DNA of 64,000 nucleotides from Monoplex corrugatus (GCA_030674185.1 JAPXFY010000016.1:41044966-41108965), one strand, 5' to 3'; positions 1-11,347 are shown, numbered from the stretch's first letter. The notes: generated by a model not told the origin, from the letters alone. Numbers and translations: made by a program.

Positions 1-338
1 AATGCAGTTTTCTGCCCTCGTACTAATATATCATTAAAACCAATCAGACAGTACCCGTATCTCTCAGTCAGTAATACCCCAGCAAGTCCCATAAAATACA
101 CCATGGACGCTCTGAACTTGGCTACAAACCACTTGAAGTAGTATCAGTTCACGAGAATGAATGTACTAGTGATGTATTAAGGTTCATCTAACGTAGACTC
201 CATGGATTGTTTTTCATAAGTACTGTTTTTCATCCCCACTAGAGGTAAAGTTAAAGGTTGCGCTATAACCGCGAGGTCGTGGGAGAGTGAGGTGGTGGAA
301 ACCTCAACTTCTCAAGGGGGCAACATTATTAGGGCGGT
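1..338. other. No gene seen; old repeat fragment at its right end
   Basis: No coding signal is seen. From about 235 the sequence resembles parts of 22087-22160 and 22526-22620, sharing the pattern of a short purine-rich stretch followed by ACCTCAR and TTCT, so it is probably a decayed piece of the same dispersed repeat. Confidence 0.4.
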
Positions 339-743
339 ACCCATGTCCTTGCAAAGTCAGAACAATACTGAGGCAACTACAATGTGGTTTCTAAGAAGAA
401 TGTTGAGAGTTTCATGGACAGCAAAGAAAACAAACAAGACAGTCTTGAAGGCGGCAGGCACAAGAAGATCATTGATAAAGAAAATTCGGAAAAGACAAGC
501 AACGTTTATAGGACACTTTATGAGGAAAAAGAAGTTACAGCACCTATTCACAACAAGAAACCTGGAGGGAAAGAAGAGCGCCAGGTAGACCCAGGGAGAT
601 AATACTGGACAGACCTGCAGGGTGGCTGAGGACAGAGAGGATGGGAAATGTACTTGCAGCGACAAGGGATAGATTCGTATGGAGGGCCTTGATCGCCAAC
701 GCCATACCGCAGAGCACACGATGATGATGATGACCCGTGTCCT
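339..743 (+). mobile_element. RTE-like LINE, 5'-truncated copy 1, with target-site duplication
   Basis: This is the C-terminal end of a non-LTR retrotransposon ORF2. The translation from about 381 reads MWFLRRMLRVSWTAKKTN and matches the same stretch in the copies at 4966-5302 and 20520-21625. It is frameshifted near 590 by small deletions, so it is dead. The element ends in a short (GAT)n tail at about 718-732, as in the sister copies. An 11-bp direct repeat with one mismatch flanks it (ACCCATGTCCT at 339-349, ACCCGTGTCCT at 733-743), as expected for target-primed insertion. RTE clade is inferred from the ORF style and the simple-repeat tail; other LINE clades are possible. Confidence 0.8.
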
Positions 744-1194
744 CTCTAATGTTGCTTTACCTAACTTCGAATAAGCTTATGTATCTGTTCAGAGCTGGAC
801 GGACAGGAAGCCACAGGCAAAAGATCTTTTCCTCAGGCAAGATTCTAAATAGTACAAGCCAATGTAGTCAGACTGGAGAGCAGGGGCTCTACCTCTACAC
901 CAACCAAACTAAAAGATAACTTTGTTCCAGTAACTCTGAAGTTGTCAGACAGTCATGCGGCAAAGACCTCATTGCCATTATCCATTTGTCAATTAGTTTA
1001 TACTGTATGTTCTGTAATACCTGTTTCCAGTTGTATTCCTTGTAAATCCACATCCATCCCATATAAAAACTGAATGAGTCTGTGCCACAATCCCTTTAGT
1101 AGAATACAGAGTCTGACATGTGAAATGATTGTTGACCTTGGTAGGATTCTAATAGACTGACCCAAGTGAACGCTTGTTTTAATCATACTAAGGA
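744..1194. other. No feature recognised
   Basis: Mixed-composition DNA with only short open frames. I see no gene, RNA or obvious repeat. Confidence 0.5.
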
Positions 1195-1440
1195 CCTGCC
1201 AGTACCCAAGTCCCTTTCATCTTCTTCTTCTCCTTAACTTCGCGAAGACACATCGGGACGCCGCACTAAAGAAGTGTTCACCAGATTCTTCAGTTCTGTC
1301 AGTTGTGTGCAAAGCTTGTGTCATTACAGATGTTTCTCTGTCCATTTTGTGTTTTTCCAGTTCTGTCAGTTGTGTGCCAAAGCTTGTGTCATTACAGATG
1401 GTTTCTCTGTCCATTTTTGTGTTTTTCTATCGTTTTTTCT
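1195..1440 (-). mobile_element. 3' end of a second LINE family (GAA-tailed), with internal 73-bp duplication
   Basis: Read on the minus strand this matches the LINE end at 19380-19512. Both contain TCTGGTGAACA followed by TTCTTTAGTGC or TTTTTTAGTGC, and both run through GTTAAGGAGAAG or GTTAAGGAAGGAG into (GAA)n. The 72-73 bp segment at about 1289-1361 is repeated at 1362-1433, giving a tandem dimer inside the LINE tail. Only the last few dozen codons remain and there is no functional ORF. Confidence 0.6.
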
Positions 1441-2214
1441 GTCTTCTTTTCCAGTCTCCCTTCCTCAGAAGTCCCTAGAGATTTAGCAAGGCCATTAGAT
1501 CTTGTTGCAAGATACCAACGTAGTTTTCTTTCTTGATTGAAGTCAGCAAAACTTCTTCAATGGTCCAATGTGTTGACGGTTTGGCGTACTGGTTCACTGA
1601 TGACATGATCAACGGGACATCCTCAATAACACCTCGTTTTCATTGTTTGGATTCATCTTTCCAAATCCACTCTGACGGTCCGTGCCTCACGTGCATATAG
1701 GGAGATGGAACATACCAGTGCACGTAAGATCTTGATCTTACGTTTATCATATACATGCGTCGAATTATTTGGCGTTAGTTATGTTTAGCGTTTGGTGGCT
1801 AACAGAAACACGAAAATACCAAATATGCACTCATCTACGTTTCATATGTCCCATACCCATTCCCACCCCTCCCCATTTCAAGACTTTGCTAGTGTGTAGG
1901 GTATAGCGCATTCTCAAAACGTTTGCAGGTAATCGATGACAATTTTGAATGAAGTCATATACAAGTATCTGCGTGCAATGAATCCATTCTGAACTAACTA
2001 CAAACTACGAACTCTTATCACTGACGCCTCAGAGAATTACGTTACAGAACTACAACACCAGACGATACAATTCACCACACCCCAGTACTGGCACCATCCT
2101 GTCCGGATGTACTGATAGCGCGTGATCTGTTTGCTCTTTTCGTTTTGCTGGCCACTAATGCATACTAGCAAAGGGGTGGGATGGTGGGAAGGTGACGGAA
2201 GGACGAGACAAAGT
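1441..2214. other. No gene; probable decayed repeat at 1820-1930
   Basis: The stretch at about 1820-1930 read on the minus strand contains AGTCTTGAAATGGGGAGG, resembling the core of the repeat family at 22640-22880 and 61675-61850. The rest shows nothing recognisable. Confidence 0.35.
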
Positions 2215-2224
2215 CATTCCATGA

Positions 2225-2330
2225 GGCCAGTCAACGTGATGAATGGTTAGTACAATAGACCACTGACTGGGGGGTTGAAGGTTTGAACCCCCATCGGCCT
2301 AAATATTCATTGTGGAAAGCTTTAGCCCTG
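2225..2330 (+). repeat. Possible tRNA-derived SINE head
   Basis: About 70 bp has tRNA-like layout: TGGTTAGTACAATAGACC could be an A-box region, and GGTTTGAACCC about 35 bp later resembles an RNA polymerase III B box (GGTTCGANTCC). The acceptor stem is poor and no intact cloverleaf is visible, so this is not called a tRNA gene. Confidence 0.4.
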
Positions 2331-3029
2331 ACCGGCTCCTGCTCATAGTACAGGGTCTTTTGGGCATGTTGGTTAGTTAAGATTTGAACCACGCTTTCGA
2401 GTCTTATCCACTTTATGGATGCTTCGTTGACGATGTTGCTTATATTTTCCTGGACAACATCGCAGGTGTCTGTATCCCTCTGTGCCTAGTTGACTCGAGG
2501 ATATATCATGAAAGTATGTGTAGTGCACATCTTTTCCCGCAGCCTCAATCGGAAAAGAAACTCCTCTATAGCATCATCACTATCATCCCCATTCAAATCT
2601 TGTAGAACTGTGTAAACTTGTCCCAGAATTTGAGACACTTCATAGTGACCTCAGTTATGGTAGTTATGTTGTTAGCTTGGTAGTGTGTTGGAAAGGTAAA
2701 ACCACTAGCGTCAGAGATGATGATACAGGAGCAGAATTTAGGGCAGAAGAAACGTTCATTGGTGTAGGGCAGTGAGGGAAACATGAAACAGATGGTGAAA
2801 TATGTCCAAGAGCAAAACTTACCCCACAGCAATAATCAGTGATCATTCAAAGAGGATTGTATGAAGGGCTGTAGAGAAAAAGAGAGAAGGAGTGGATCCC
2901 ACTGGTTGGGCAACCTCCTTCAAATCCGTAATTTGCCAGCCTATTCCAAGCCTTAGATTTTCAGAATATATCCATTGATATCAAGCCAAAAGTGTTGGCA
3001 GAAATAAAGAGATTATTTTTTTCTATACT
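2331..3029. other. No feature recognised
   Basis: Only short open frames without homology I recognise. No repeat structure is seen. Confidence 0.45.
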
Positions 3030-3480
3030 TCATCTTCAAAGTAGACGACAGTTTCTTAAAATTATCATAATCGTAGTTACACAACTGCCCCAAAGCATGC
3101 AAACAAGTCTTGTGTGTTTAAAGAAATGAGAAACTTTAGCTGCCAAATTAAGTATTGAGACGCTGAAATTGAATAAGGCGAAAGCACAGCAAGTGAAATA
3201 ACATAGTTTGAGGAGAAATGCTGAACACAATCAATGAAAATAAATCAATGGAAATTACAGTCTCCTCAAGGCCAAGCTACTGGCACTGATGTAGATCTGT
3301 GTGTTTTCAATATTGACCGTCCTGCAATTCCTTTCAAGTCAATTAGGGGTGTGAAGTAAAACAGTTGTATATTGTTAATCAGTTCTACTAATAACATAGT
3401 AATAATGATTTCATAATTAGATTATGTCCATAATGTTTTAAGATTCAGGCTGAAGTTACAGAAAATCATAATTGAAGACA
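3030..3480 (+). repeat. Dispersed repeat family D, copy I
   Basis: Short stretches match copy III: the AAGCATGCAAACAAGTC region (about 3093) pairs with AAGCATGTAAACAAATT (about 6655), GAGGAGAAATGCTGA occurs in both (about 3209 and 6858), and the AT-rich part at 3395-3445 resembles 8450-8490. The copy lacks the module that was amplified in copy III. Confidence 0.5.
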
Positions 3481-4139
3481 AATATTCTGATAATGCACAA
3501 TGTCAAAGAAAACCATCATAAACATATCGTGAATTACTCGCTGTTAACTGGGGAAATGTCAAAATATGCCCATACAAACACTAACACTAACGTAACCTTA
3601 CAGATCATTTCGAATGCTCGTAAAAGGGAGCATAAGTAGTACTGACTGGTTTACACAATTCAGTGCCGAACACCAAAGAACTAGTCATATGTTCGAAAGT
3701 CACTGCCATTAATGGTCCAGAATTAGAAGTAAAATGGACACTGGATATTGCCTGGTTATGGTAGTACCACACAGACACAACACACACACAAATACACACA
3801 CACATATATATACACAAACATACACACGCACATCATTTTTGACATTCAATATAACAATTGGAAAGAATTTCTCTCACTCATTTAAAAAAAATTAAAACGC
3901 TTCTTTTCAGGAAGACCATAACGCCTTCGGTTAATTTTTGTTTTTAATCATAATCCACAAATGTCAACTTTAAATTGTCAGCCAAAAACAACTGATACAA
4001 CACCGACATGCGGAAAGGATCCAACAGAAGCAGTTTTAGCCATGGCTTCAACTCGCAGCAATATCGATTTCACAAAATTTGCTTTACCACCATAGAATAT
4101 ATACCTACCCTCCAGCATTATACAAGATCTATATTACAG
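3481..4139. other. No gene; short CA-rich stretch
   Basis: A short imperfect CA/TA repeat lies at about 3775-3835. The rest is A+T-rich and unrecognised. Confidence 0.45.
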
Positions 4140-4560
4140 CAATCAGAACATTCAATATTTGCGCTTCATTTCAAATGAACTATTGAGACACTGTAATTAG
4201 ATAAGGCAGAGGGGTTGTAATGAAATGAAGACAGTTTGAGAAAGAACACTAAATTCTATCAGTGTAATAGAAACAAACTCTACGCAGTTACCAGCTCCTG
4301 AGGATGGAGTTATCGACACTGCTAACTGTGTGTTGCTGTGAATGTTGGACGTCATCCCTATGCCATGATGACTGGTTATCTCCCAGTGAGGGAAGGAGGA
4401 AGATAGACGATGGATGTTTTATCTCTGTGGACTACTTCATCACTGATGATGATGATCACTATTCTCCACTGGCCTTAACTGAATGGTGAGTTAAGCGTCC
4501 CAAAAGCCACACAAGGCCATGCACTTTTCATACTGTAAAACGGAAAAAACTCTGTGGTGT
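4140..4560 (+). repeat. Dispersed repeat family D, copy II (unexpanded form)
   Basis: This aligns in order with both flanks of the array at 7004-8278. On the left both have a CTGACTGTGTG-like start, then TTGGACGTCATCCC (about 4346 and 6967). On the right both have ACTACWTCATCACTGATGA-like sequence and then AAAGCCACACAAGGCCAT (about 4503 and 8348). Between these flanks copy II has one copy of the module (about 4379-4438) that is present about 21 times in copy III. Confidence 0.65.
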
Positions 4561-4953
4561 TGTATGGATTCAAAATACAAGACACAATGCCGGTTAAACC
4601 AGGCTTTTATTTGATGGCTGATAAATGAAAGAGAGGTATTTATGATTTACTGATATTATAATTCATTCTTGTAGCTTCTTTGACGTTTTCAGTGCTATGG
4701 TTCAGCTGTTTTCATGGAAGCATTAATTGACATGTCGCTCCCTTCCTCCTTGCTTGTTGCTTGTTCTTCCTGCTTCCTTTTCTGTCTTTTTTTACATGGA
4801 GTGCATGTCTGTAATTTACGTGTTTCACAATGTTACATATTTTACTTCTACTATTACAATCACTGATAGCTTCCTGTCGTTTTACTTGCTACAGTTCGGG
4901 GGATGACATGTTACTGATAAGTAAGACGTCCAAAACAAGTGCGACTGCAGGCG
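4561..4953. other. No feature recognised
   Basis: A T-rich unique-looking stretch with no supported gene. Confidence 0.45.
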
Positions 4954-5314
4954 TTCAAGCAAACATCATCATCATCATCATCAGGTGCCCTGTCGCATGG
5001 CGTTGGCGATCATGGACTTCCATCTGTCTCTATCTCTCGTTGCCCCCAGCATCTCCTCCACCCTCCTCGTCTTCAGCCACTCCACAAGTCCGTCTAGCAT
5101 TTTCTCCCTGGGTCTACCTGGTGCTCTCTTTCCCTCCAGCTTTCCCGTTGTGACCAGGTGCTCCAAATCCCCCTTCCTCATAAACTGGCCTATAAATGTT
5201 GCCTGTCTTTTCCTAATCTTCCTTATGAATGATCTACTTGTGTCTGCCTCCATTAAGACTGTCTCGTTTGTTTTCTTTGCTGACCATGGAACTCTCAAAC
5301 TCTTCAAGCAAACA
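4954..5314 (-). mobile_element. RTE-like LINE, 5'-truncated copy 2, with 12-bp target-site duplication
   Basis: The minus strand encodes an uninterrupted LINE C-terminus of about 110 residues, from LRVPWSAKKTNETVLMEA to the stop, then a (GAT)n tail at 4966-4981. A perfect 12-bp direct repeat, TTCAAGCAAACA, lies at 4954-4965 and 5303-5314, so the insertion itself is 4966-5302. The lack of stops compared with copies 1 and 4 suggests a more recent insertion. It lies immediately beside the palindrome that begins near 5317. Confidence 0.88.
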
Positions 5315-5316
5315 GG

Positions 5317-5682
5317 AACCAGAAAAAACACGAAAATAGAATCAGAACGCGTATTTAATACGACCAGACAAGACAGGTGCAAATGTTCGGCCAACTGGCC
5401 TTTGTCAAGCATAAACGTAAGATCACAAACGGATAAACAACTTTTCGTCCCTGTTGCTTCGTCCAGTGGGAGAATAGGGACTAAAGACTTAGTGCCTTTT
5501 CTCCTACTGGACGAAGCAGCAGGGAGGTTTTAGTCTGCTTCTCCTAATTTTTATAATTGTTGTTTGTTCGTTTGTGATCTTACGTTTACGCGTGACAATG
5601 GCAAGTTGGCCGAAAATTTGTGCCTGTCTTGTCTGGTTGAATTAAATACACGTTCTGATTTTATATTCGTGTTTTTCTGGTT
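5317..5682. mobile_element. Long palindrome, probable foldback/MITE-type element
   Basis: The left half (from ACCAGAAAAAACACG) reads as the reverse complement of the right half (ending CGTGTTTTTCTGGT). Matching landmarks are CCAGACAAGACAGG at about 5364 versus CCTGTCTTGTCTGG at about 5622, ACGTAAGATCACAAAC at about 5415 versus GTTTGTGATCTTACGT at about 5570, and TGCTTCGTCCAGT at about 5455 versus ACTGGACGAAGCA at about 5506. Complementarity runs almost to the centre near 5487-5495, with a shorter spacer on the left arm. No ORF is encoded, so it would be non-autonomous. The class is inference; an inverted duplication of another repeat is the alternative. Confidence 0.75.
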
Positions 5683-5727
5683 ATGTTACTGTTATTTTTC
5701 TTCTGCTTAACAAACTGTCAGGTAAGT

Positions 5728-5880
5728 CTTGCTGCCCCCTAAATTGTGTGTATTTGTTCTTCAACGTATTTTGTGTATGCCTGACAAATGGACAGCTGGG
5801 CGATAATGTGTGCCTGTCCTTGCATTTTCATGTTTTTAATACGCGTTCTGACTGTATTTACGAGTTTCTGATATCACAAT
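5728..5880 (-). repeat. Extra single arm of the palindrome family
   Basis: In the same orientation as the right arm of the palindrome: it has GTGTGCCTGTCC, then AATACGCGTTCTGA, then a CGAGTTTCTG end, in the same order as the right arm with moderate divergence. No partner arm is adjacent. Confidence 0.55.
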
Positions 5881-6152
5881 GGTGAGAAAGTGTTTGCCGT
5901 TAGTTCACCGATCACCATATCACAATGTCTCACTGCTGGAGTCCACTTGTCCTGATTCACTGACGGCGCAAGTTCCGTTCGACATGTTTTGTTTTTCTGT
6001 CCTCTGATGGAGAATGGGATATACAGGGGCGGAATTGAAGGGGAATAAAATTAATCTTACTTTACCAGAGTACAGAAATGGAACAGGCATGGATCTGATC
6101 ATAAAACACTCCCCGTGGCCATCTTTTGCCCTCACTAACAATCAGTGATTAT

Positions 6153-6290
6153 TCAAGAGAGAGAGAGAGAGAGAGGAGAGAAGAGAGAGAGAGAGAGACA
6201 GAGAGACAGAGAGAGACAGAGAGAGACAGAGACAGAGACAGAGACAGAGAGAGAGACAGAGACAGACAAGAGGAGAGAGAGAGAGAAGGG

Positions 6291-6322
<32 letters not shown>

Positions 6323-6378
6323 GACAGAGACAGAGAGAGACAGAGAGAGAGAGACAGAGAGAGACAAAGAGAGAGAGA

Positions 6379-6446
<68 letters not shown>

Positions 6447-6472
6447 GGCAGACAGACAGACAGACAGACAGA
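6153..6472 (+). repeat. GA-rich microsatellite ending in (CAGA)n
   Basis: About 250 bp of imperfect (GA)n with interspersed CAGAGA, then a purer (CAGA)n run at about 6411-6471. Open frames through it on both strands are artefacts of the repeat. Confidence 0.95.
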
Positions 6473-6639
6473 AAAGGGGACTTCAAATTTGTTAAGCCTA
6501 ACCCCAGCTCAAGATCTTCAGCAAATTACAAACGGCACAACGATGTCTGCGGCCATGTCTTAATACATAGATTTTCATCGTTTCAACCTTCTCCCTAGGC
6601 ACTGATGTTACTAAACAAATTAGCACCATCATTGTTGCC

Positions 6640-7003
6640 TTCATTCATGTCCTGAAGCATGTAAACAAATTGTGTGTCATGCAGAACAAAAACAAAACAA
6701 AACAAAACAAAACAAGCAAACAAACAAACAAAAGCACACACAAACAAAACAAAACAAAACAAAACAAGAAAACCAAACCAAAACAAAACTGAGAACATCT
6801 CAGATCTGTGCATCCAGACCAAGTATTGAATGAAATAGAAGGAAGGTAGGAGGGCTTGAGGAGAAATGCTGAGCACAATCAGTGCAATAGAAACAAGTTT
6901 TACACAATTACCAACTTCTGTGGGGGGGGGGGGGGTTGACGCTGCTGACTGTGTGCTGCTGTAAATGTTGGACGTCATCCCACTGCCTTGGTGGCAGGGT
7001 TTT
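6640..7003 (+). repeat. Dispersed repeat family D, copy III, left flank
   Basis: Matches copy I (AAGCATGTAAACAAATT, GAGGAGAAATGCTGA) and copy II (CTGACTGTGTG, TTGGACGTCATCCC). An (AAAAC)n/(AAAC)n stretch at about 6688-6782 and a run of about 16 G at 6919-6934 interrupt it; both are absent from the other copies. Confidence 0.6.
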
Positions 7004-7692
7004 CTCCTAGTGTGGGACAGAGAGAGACAAATGATGGATGTTTTATTTCTACACACTACTAGATATCTCCTAGTGTGGGACAGAGAGAGACAAATGATGG
7101 ATGTTTTATTTCTACACACTACTAGATATCTCCTAGTGTGGGACAGAGAGAGACAAATGATGGATGTTTTATTTCTACACACTACTAGATATCTCCTAGT
7201 GTGGGACAGAGAGAGACAAATGATGGATGTTTTATTTCTACACACTACTAGATATCTCCTAGTGTGGGACAGAGAGAGACAAATGATGGATGTTTTATTT
7301 CTACACACTACTAGATATCTCCTAGTGTGGGACAGAGAGAGACAAATGATGGATGTTTTATTTCTACACACTACTAGATATCTCCTAGTGTGGGACAGAG
7401 AGAGACAAATAATGGATGCTTTATTTCTACACACTACTAGATATCTCCTAGTGTGGGACAGAGAGAGACAAATGATGGATGCTTTATTTCTACACACTAC
7501 TAGATATCTCCTAGTGTGGGACAGAGAGAGACAAATGATGGATGTTTTATTTCTACACACTACTAGATATCTCCTAGTGTGGGACAGAGAGAGACAAATA
7601 ATGGATGTTTTATTTCTACACACTACTAGATATCTCCTAGTGTGGGACAGAGAGAGACAAATGATGGATGCTTTATTTCTACACACTACTAT
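7004..7692 (+). repeat. Minisatellite of 63-bp units (first part of array)
   Basis: Ten 63-bp units start at 7004, 7067, 7130 and so on at exact 63-bp steps; the eleventh has the 59-bp form. The units contain CTCCTAGTGTGGGACAG and GATGGATGTTTTATTTC. They are nearly identical (a few G/A and T/C changes). Because 63 is divisible by three, long repetitive frames stay open on both strands (about 250 and 360 codons), but these have no independent coding support. Confidence 0.95.
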
Positions 7693-8278
7693 CTCAGAGT
7701 GTGGGAAAGAGAGAGACAGATGATGGATGCTTTATTTCTACACACTACTATCTCCTAGTGTGGGACAGAGAGAGACAAATGATGGATGCTTTATTTCTAC
7801 ACACTACTATCTCAGAGTGTGGGAAAGAGAGAGACAGATGATGGATGTTTTATTTCTATACACTACTATCTCCTAGTGTGGGACAGACAGAGACAAATGA
7901 TGGATGTTTTATTTCTACACACTACTATCTCCTAGTGTGGGAAAGAGAGAGACAAATGATGGATGCTTTATTTCTACACACTACTATCTCCTAGTGTGGG
8001 ACAGAGAGAGACAGATGATGGATGCTTTATTTCTACACACTACTATCTCCTAGTGTGGGACAGAGAGAGACAAATGATGGATGTTTTATTTCTACACACT
8101 ACTATCTCCTAGTGTGGGACAGACAGAGACAAATGATGGATGCTTTATTTCTACACACTACTATCTCCTAGTGTGGGAAAGAGAGAGACAAATGATGGAT
8201 GCTTTATTTCTACACACTACTATCTCCTAGTGTGGGAAAGAGAGAGACAAATGATGGATGCTTTATTTCTATAGACTA
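7693..8278 (+). repeat. Minisatellite of 59-bp units (second part of array)
   Basis: About ten units differ from the 63-bp form by loss of 4 bp (GATA) at the unit junction and carry more variants (CTCAGAGTGTGGGAAAG, GACAGACAGAG). The unexpanded copy at 4379-4438 is closer in length to this form, so the 63-bp units are probably derived and more recently homogenised. Confidence 0.93.
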
Positions 8279-8500
8279 CTACATCACTGATGACAATCAT
8301 CATCGGTCTCCATTCACCTGGACTGGACAGTGGGTTTAGCGTCAGGTAAAGCCACACAAGGCCATATAGATGATGTGGTAGAAAGATGAATTGGTTCAGC
8401 ACGACAGAAATGTTCTAATTTTAATGATGAACAGACACGATGCTACGTTTAAATAATTCAAAATTAGATTACATTAGCTAATGTTCTAAAGTATATGAGA
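8279..8500 (+). repeat. Dispersed repeat family D, copy III, right flank
   Basis: Contains ACATCACTGATGACAAT and AAAGCCACACAAGGCCAT, as in copy II, then AT-rich sequence resembling copy I at 3395-3445. Confidence 0.55.
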
Positions 8501-8870
8501 TGTACGCAAAACAAAACAAAAAAACCCACACAACCAACAAACAAAACAAACAAAAAACCAAAACACGCACAACCACCAAAAAAGCCACCACCAACACATA
8601 TTGCATTCACTTGATACTGACATGGTAAACTGTACTTTAGCACATGTAATAAGGAGTACGATTGGTTTGTTGATAGCAGCGTGTATCACATGCTGATATT
8701 TGCACAACTACGACATCTGCAACATTTATATATGTAGTTAAAATGTGAACAATATTCTGTAGAGACTGATGGCAACCTAGAGTCACGTGTAATGGTGGTC
8801 GTTATCGATTCATCATTTTCACCGACATGTCATGGATATTTTTGTCACTCTGACTTTGCCAAGACAGGGG
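8501..8870. other. No gene; A/C-rich start then unrecognised sequence
   Basis: An (AAAC)-like A/C-rich patch at 8508-8600 is followed by unique-looking DNA. Confidence 0.45.
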
Positions 8871-8877
8871 GCAATAT

Positions 8878-9030
8878 AATGATAATAATAATAATAATGA
8901 AATTTATAAGGAGCCAAATCTTGATTCAAGAATCAGACCAAGGCTCGTACTCTCATCATTCACCAAGCAATTACCCACCAACGACCAAAAGAATCCAGGT
9001 CACAAAGCATCTGCAAACTAGGAGGGAAAG
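8878..9030 (-). mobile_element. Probable 3' tail of an L2/CR1-like element or SINE
   Basis: On the minus strand the sequence runs GGCTCCTTATAAATTTCATT into (ATT)n, the same form as the tail at 48700-48738 (GCGCTATATAAATAAAATAT then (ATT)n). No coding part is attached. Confidence 0.45.
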
Positions 9031-9105
9031 ATAGTAGGGGAGAGGGGCCTGTGATCCTTGACTCAAGGTGTCATCCTCTCTCTGGGTCAGTCTGTATGCC
9101 CCCCC

Positions 9106-9137
<32 letters not shown>

Positions 9138-10110
9138 ACACAAGATGTCATGCTAGTGTACACTCAATTCTGTTTGGCGAATGACCCAAGCGATCATCCT
9201 CTCTATCACATATACACACTATTCCAGATAGTTTTCTCTTTCTCCCCTCCCCTCTGTTACTTTCTCTTTCACTCACCGTGTCCCACTGTCTCTCACATCT
9301 TTTTTAAACCAAGACCTCAGAAAGGTAAGAAGGCTGATTGGGCTTCAGGAGAGGGACCTGGGAAATACACATCATCTCTCCAATACTTTTATGCCGGGGC
9401 AGCCGGGTGAATGCCGTCCTCTTCACGATTTTCAACTGCCGTGCGATCATGTAGCTTGCGTAGACCAGAAGGTACACAGGTCTGACTAGTATGGTAGTGC
9501 TTGTGTCTGTCATTTATCAACGTGCTATGAAAGACCTGATTCTTTCAGTGAACTTATTATTACCTTCGCTCCACATTATGACTTTATCAAACGGGACGGA
9601 CAGGTTGCCCCATACAGCTGAGAGGCCATAGTGGGGTGATATAGCAGACACCTCAACCATTTTTAGGGACGGCATTACAGCATTATCCCCTGTCTCTTCT
9701 CCTTTCCCCAGATCTTGAAAATGGTCAGGCATTACTTCATAGCTGTGTGAACTGGAAGCCACATTCAGACAACTTTTCTTGAGTCAGACTGGAGGGTGGG
9801 AGCTGTACGTCTTCTACAGCCAGGCCTGAAGAAACGTGTAATCCACTGCAAAACCGTCCGTCGCTGAAAGCAAGGCCAACAAGCCAGCAAGCCCACTTCT
9901 CTCCCTTTATCACTTCCGCTAACATTACGGCCCTTGATGCACCACCTGGACCACTTTGTTTTGCCAGGAATCTGAAATCTGATTTTCTGTTTTCATGTTT
10001 TATCATGGCAAAGATATTTATGCATTGCTTTCATCGGGCTCTGTTTTTGAAAGAGGCTGATGAGAAAGCAGGGTGGAAACTGTGATAGTCCAAATAAACA
10101 CACACTGGCG
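9031..10110. other. No gene supported; small CT/CA tract
   Basis: A (CT)n(CA)n tract lies at about 9101-9141. Minus-strand open frames of 69, 81 and 89 codons at 9304-10006 are not low-complexity, but I recognise no domain and they have no visible splice context, so they are not called genes. Confidence 0.4.
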
Positions 10111-10111
10111 C

Positions 10112-10240
<129 letters not shown>

Positions 10241-10739
10241 TCCTCACTGCAGCACGTGCACATCTCACTTAAGAAACTAAACAATGCACTTTCTCTATAA
10301 AGAACTGAAGAGTCGATCACTCATAAATATGTGTATAATGACAACCAAGCAACTGAAAACTGGGCGAATAAGGAAATAATCTATTGACATGTTACGTTTA
10401 ATTGGTCATTTCTAATTTTCGAAAAGGTAAAAGTATTTCATTCATACTTGAGTCTTGTATCAATATATCTGACATTTATTTTTCAGCTTCAGCTTCACTT
10501 TTCTCAGAATGGACTTTAAGGTCCCAGAAAGTTTTTTTTTTGCCTTCGAGCACGGTTACTCAGAAAATTTCGTTCAACTGGGTGCTATCTTCTACTGTCC
10601 ATCCTGATACCAACCAGAAAATTAAGTTATTTAGTACTGAAAGTAAATCAATAAATCTCTCCATCACCTGACAAACTATTTAAACGTATTAAAACACTAT
10701 AAACACTTTCAACTTGTTTAAAAACATTTTAACCTGTGT
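10241..10739. other. No feature recognised
   Basis: A T-rich stretch without repeats or a supported gene. Confidence 0.45.
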
Positions 10740-10905
10740 CAGTTCATAATTCAGTTTCAGTTTTTCAAGCTGACGTTTCTGCGTTTCGAATAAACTCCAT
10801 ATGCATTAACGTCACAGGTGCCATGTGATGGAGAGGATTTAAAATGATTATGGCACAAGCCTTAAGCCTGCAGATAAACCCATGAATTGGCCAGGTCCTT
10901 CTCTG
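10740..10905 (-). repeat. Dispersed repeat family F, copy 1
   Basis: On the minus strand it reads GCAGGCTTAAGGCTTGTGCC, then CTCCATCACATGGCAC, GTTAATGCATATGG and AACTGAAACTGAAT. The same order occurs on the plus strand at 21663-21790 and, more diverged, at 18303-18420. Class unknown; it has no ORF. Confidence 0.65.
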
Positions 10906-11347
10906 GTTGAACTGTCAAATCACTGTTTATTCAAGACAGAAGTCATCTTGAGTACCTGAAACTGAAGCTGAACTGTGAATTGACATTGATTATTTATAAC
11001 AGTGTTTTTTAAACCAAAAAGTTGAAAATGTTCACAATGTTACAATAGTCTATACTTGCTCTATTGACGAGACGTAAAATCTCTACCAGCAATTCCACAG
11101 AGTGCAAGCCTCTAACCATCTCATGGAAATGTCTAAGAATATTATCAACTTGACCGACCTCCGTGTTCGTCTGTGCTGGTCTACCATTATTCTCACTGGG
11201 TCCTCTGGTGTGTGGACATTGTCTTGTTTTGCTGATAAGTTACATAGCAAATTGATCAAGATTATAACTTTAAAATCAGTAATACTCGCCAGTTCCTCAG
11301 CTTTTATTGCACGCAGTATGAGCAAATCCTGTAAATGCTTAGGAATA
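10906..11347. other. No gene supported
   Basis: Overlapping 105-106 codon frames occur on both strands at 11083-11422, without a recognisable domain. The right end grades into the 25-bp array. Confidence 0.4.

Noticed and set aside
2225..2330. tRNA gene
   Set aside because: It has box-like motifs but no matching acceptor stem or clear anticodon arm; a SINE head is more likely.
6595..7723. Repetitive 252- and 363-codon frames resembling a 21-residue repeat protein
   Set aside because: The DNA unit is 63 bp, so every frame without a stop stays open on both strands. The 59-bp part of the same array is closed, and the homologous single-copy locus has no such frame.
7004..8278. CRISPR-like array of regular repeats
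   Set aside because: Units are contiguous with no unique spacers, no cas genes are present, and the surrounding DNA is animal-like.
9304..10006. Minus-strand frames of 69, 81 and 89 codons as candidate exons
   Set aside because: They lack recognisable domains and clear splice-site pairs, and I could not support them over chance frames.
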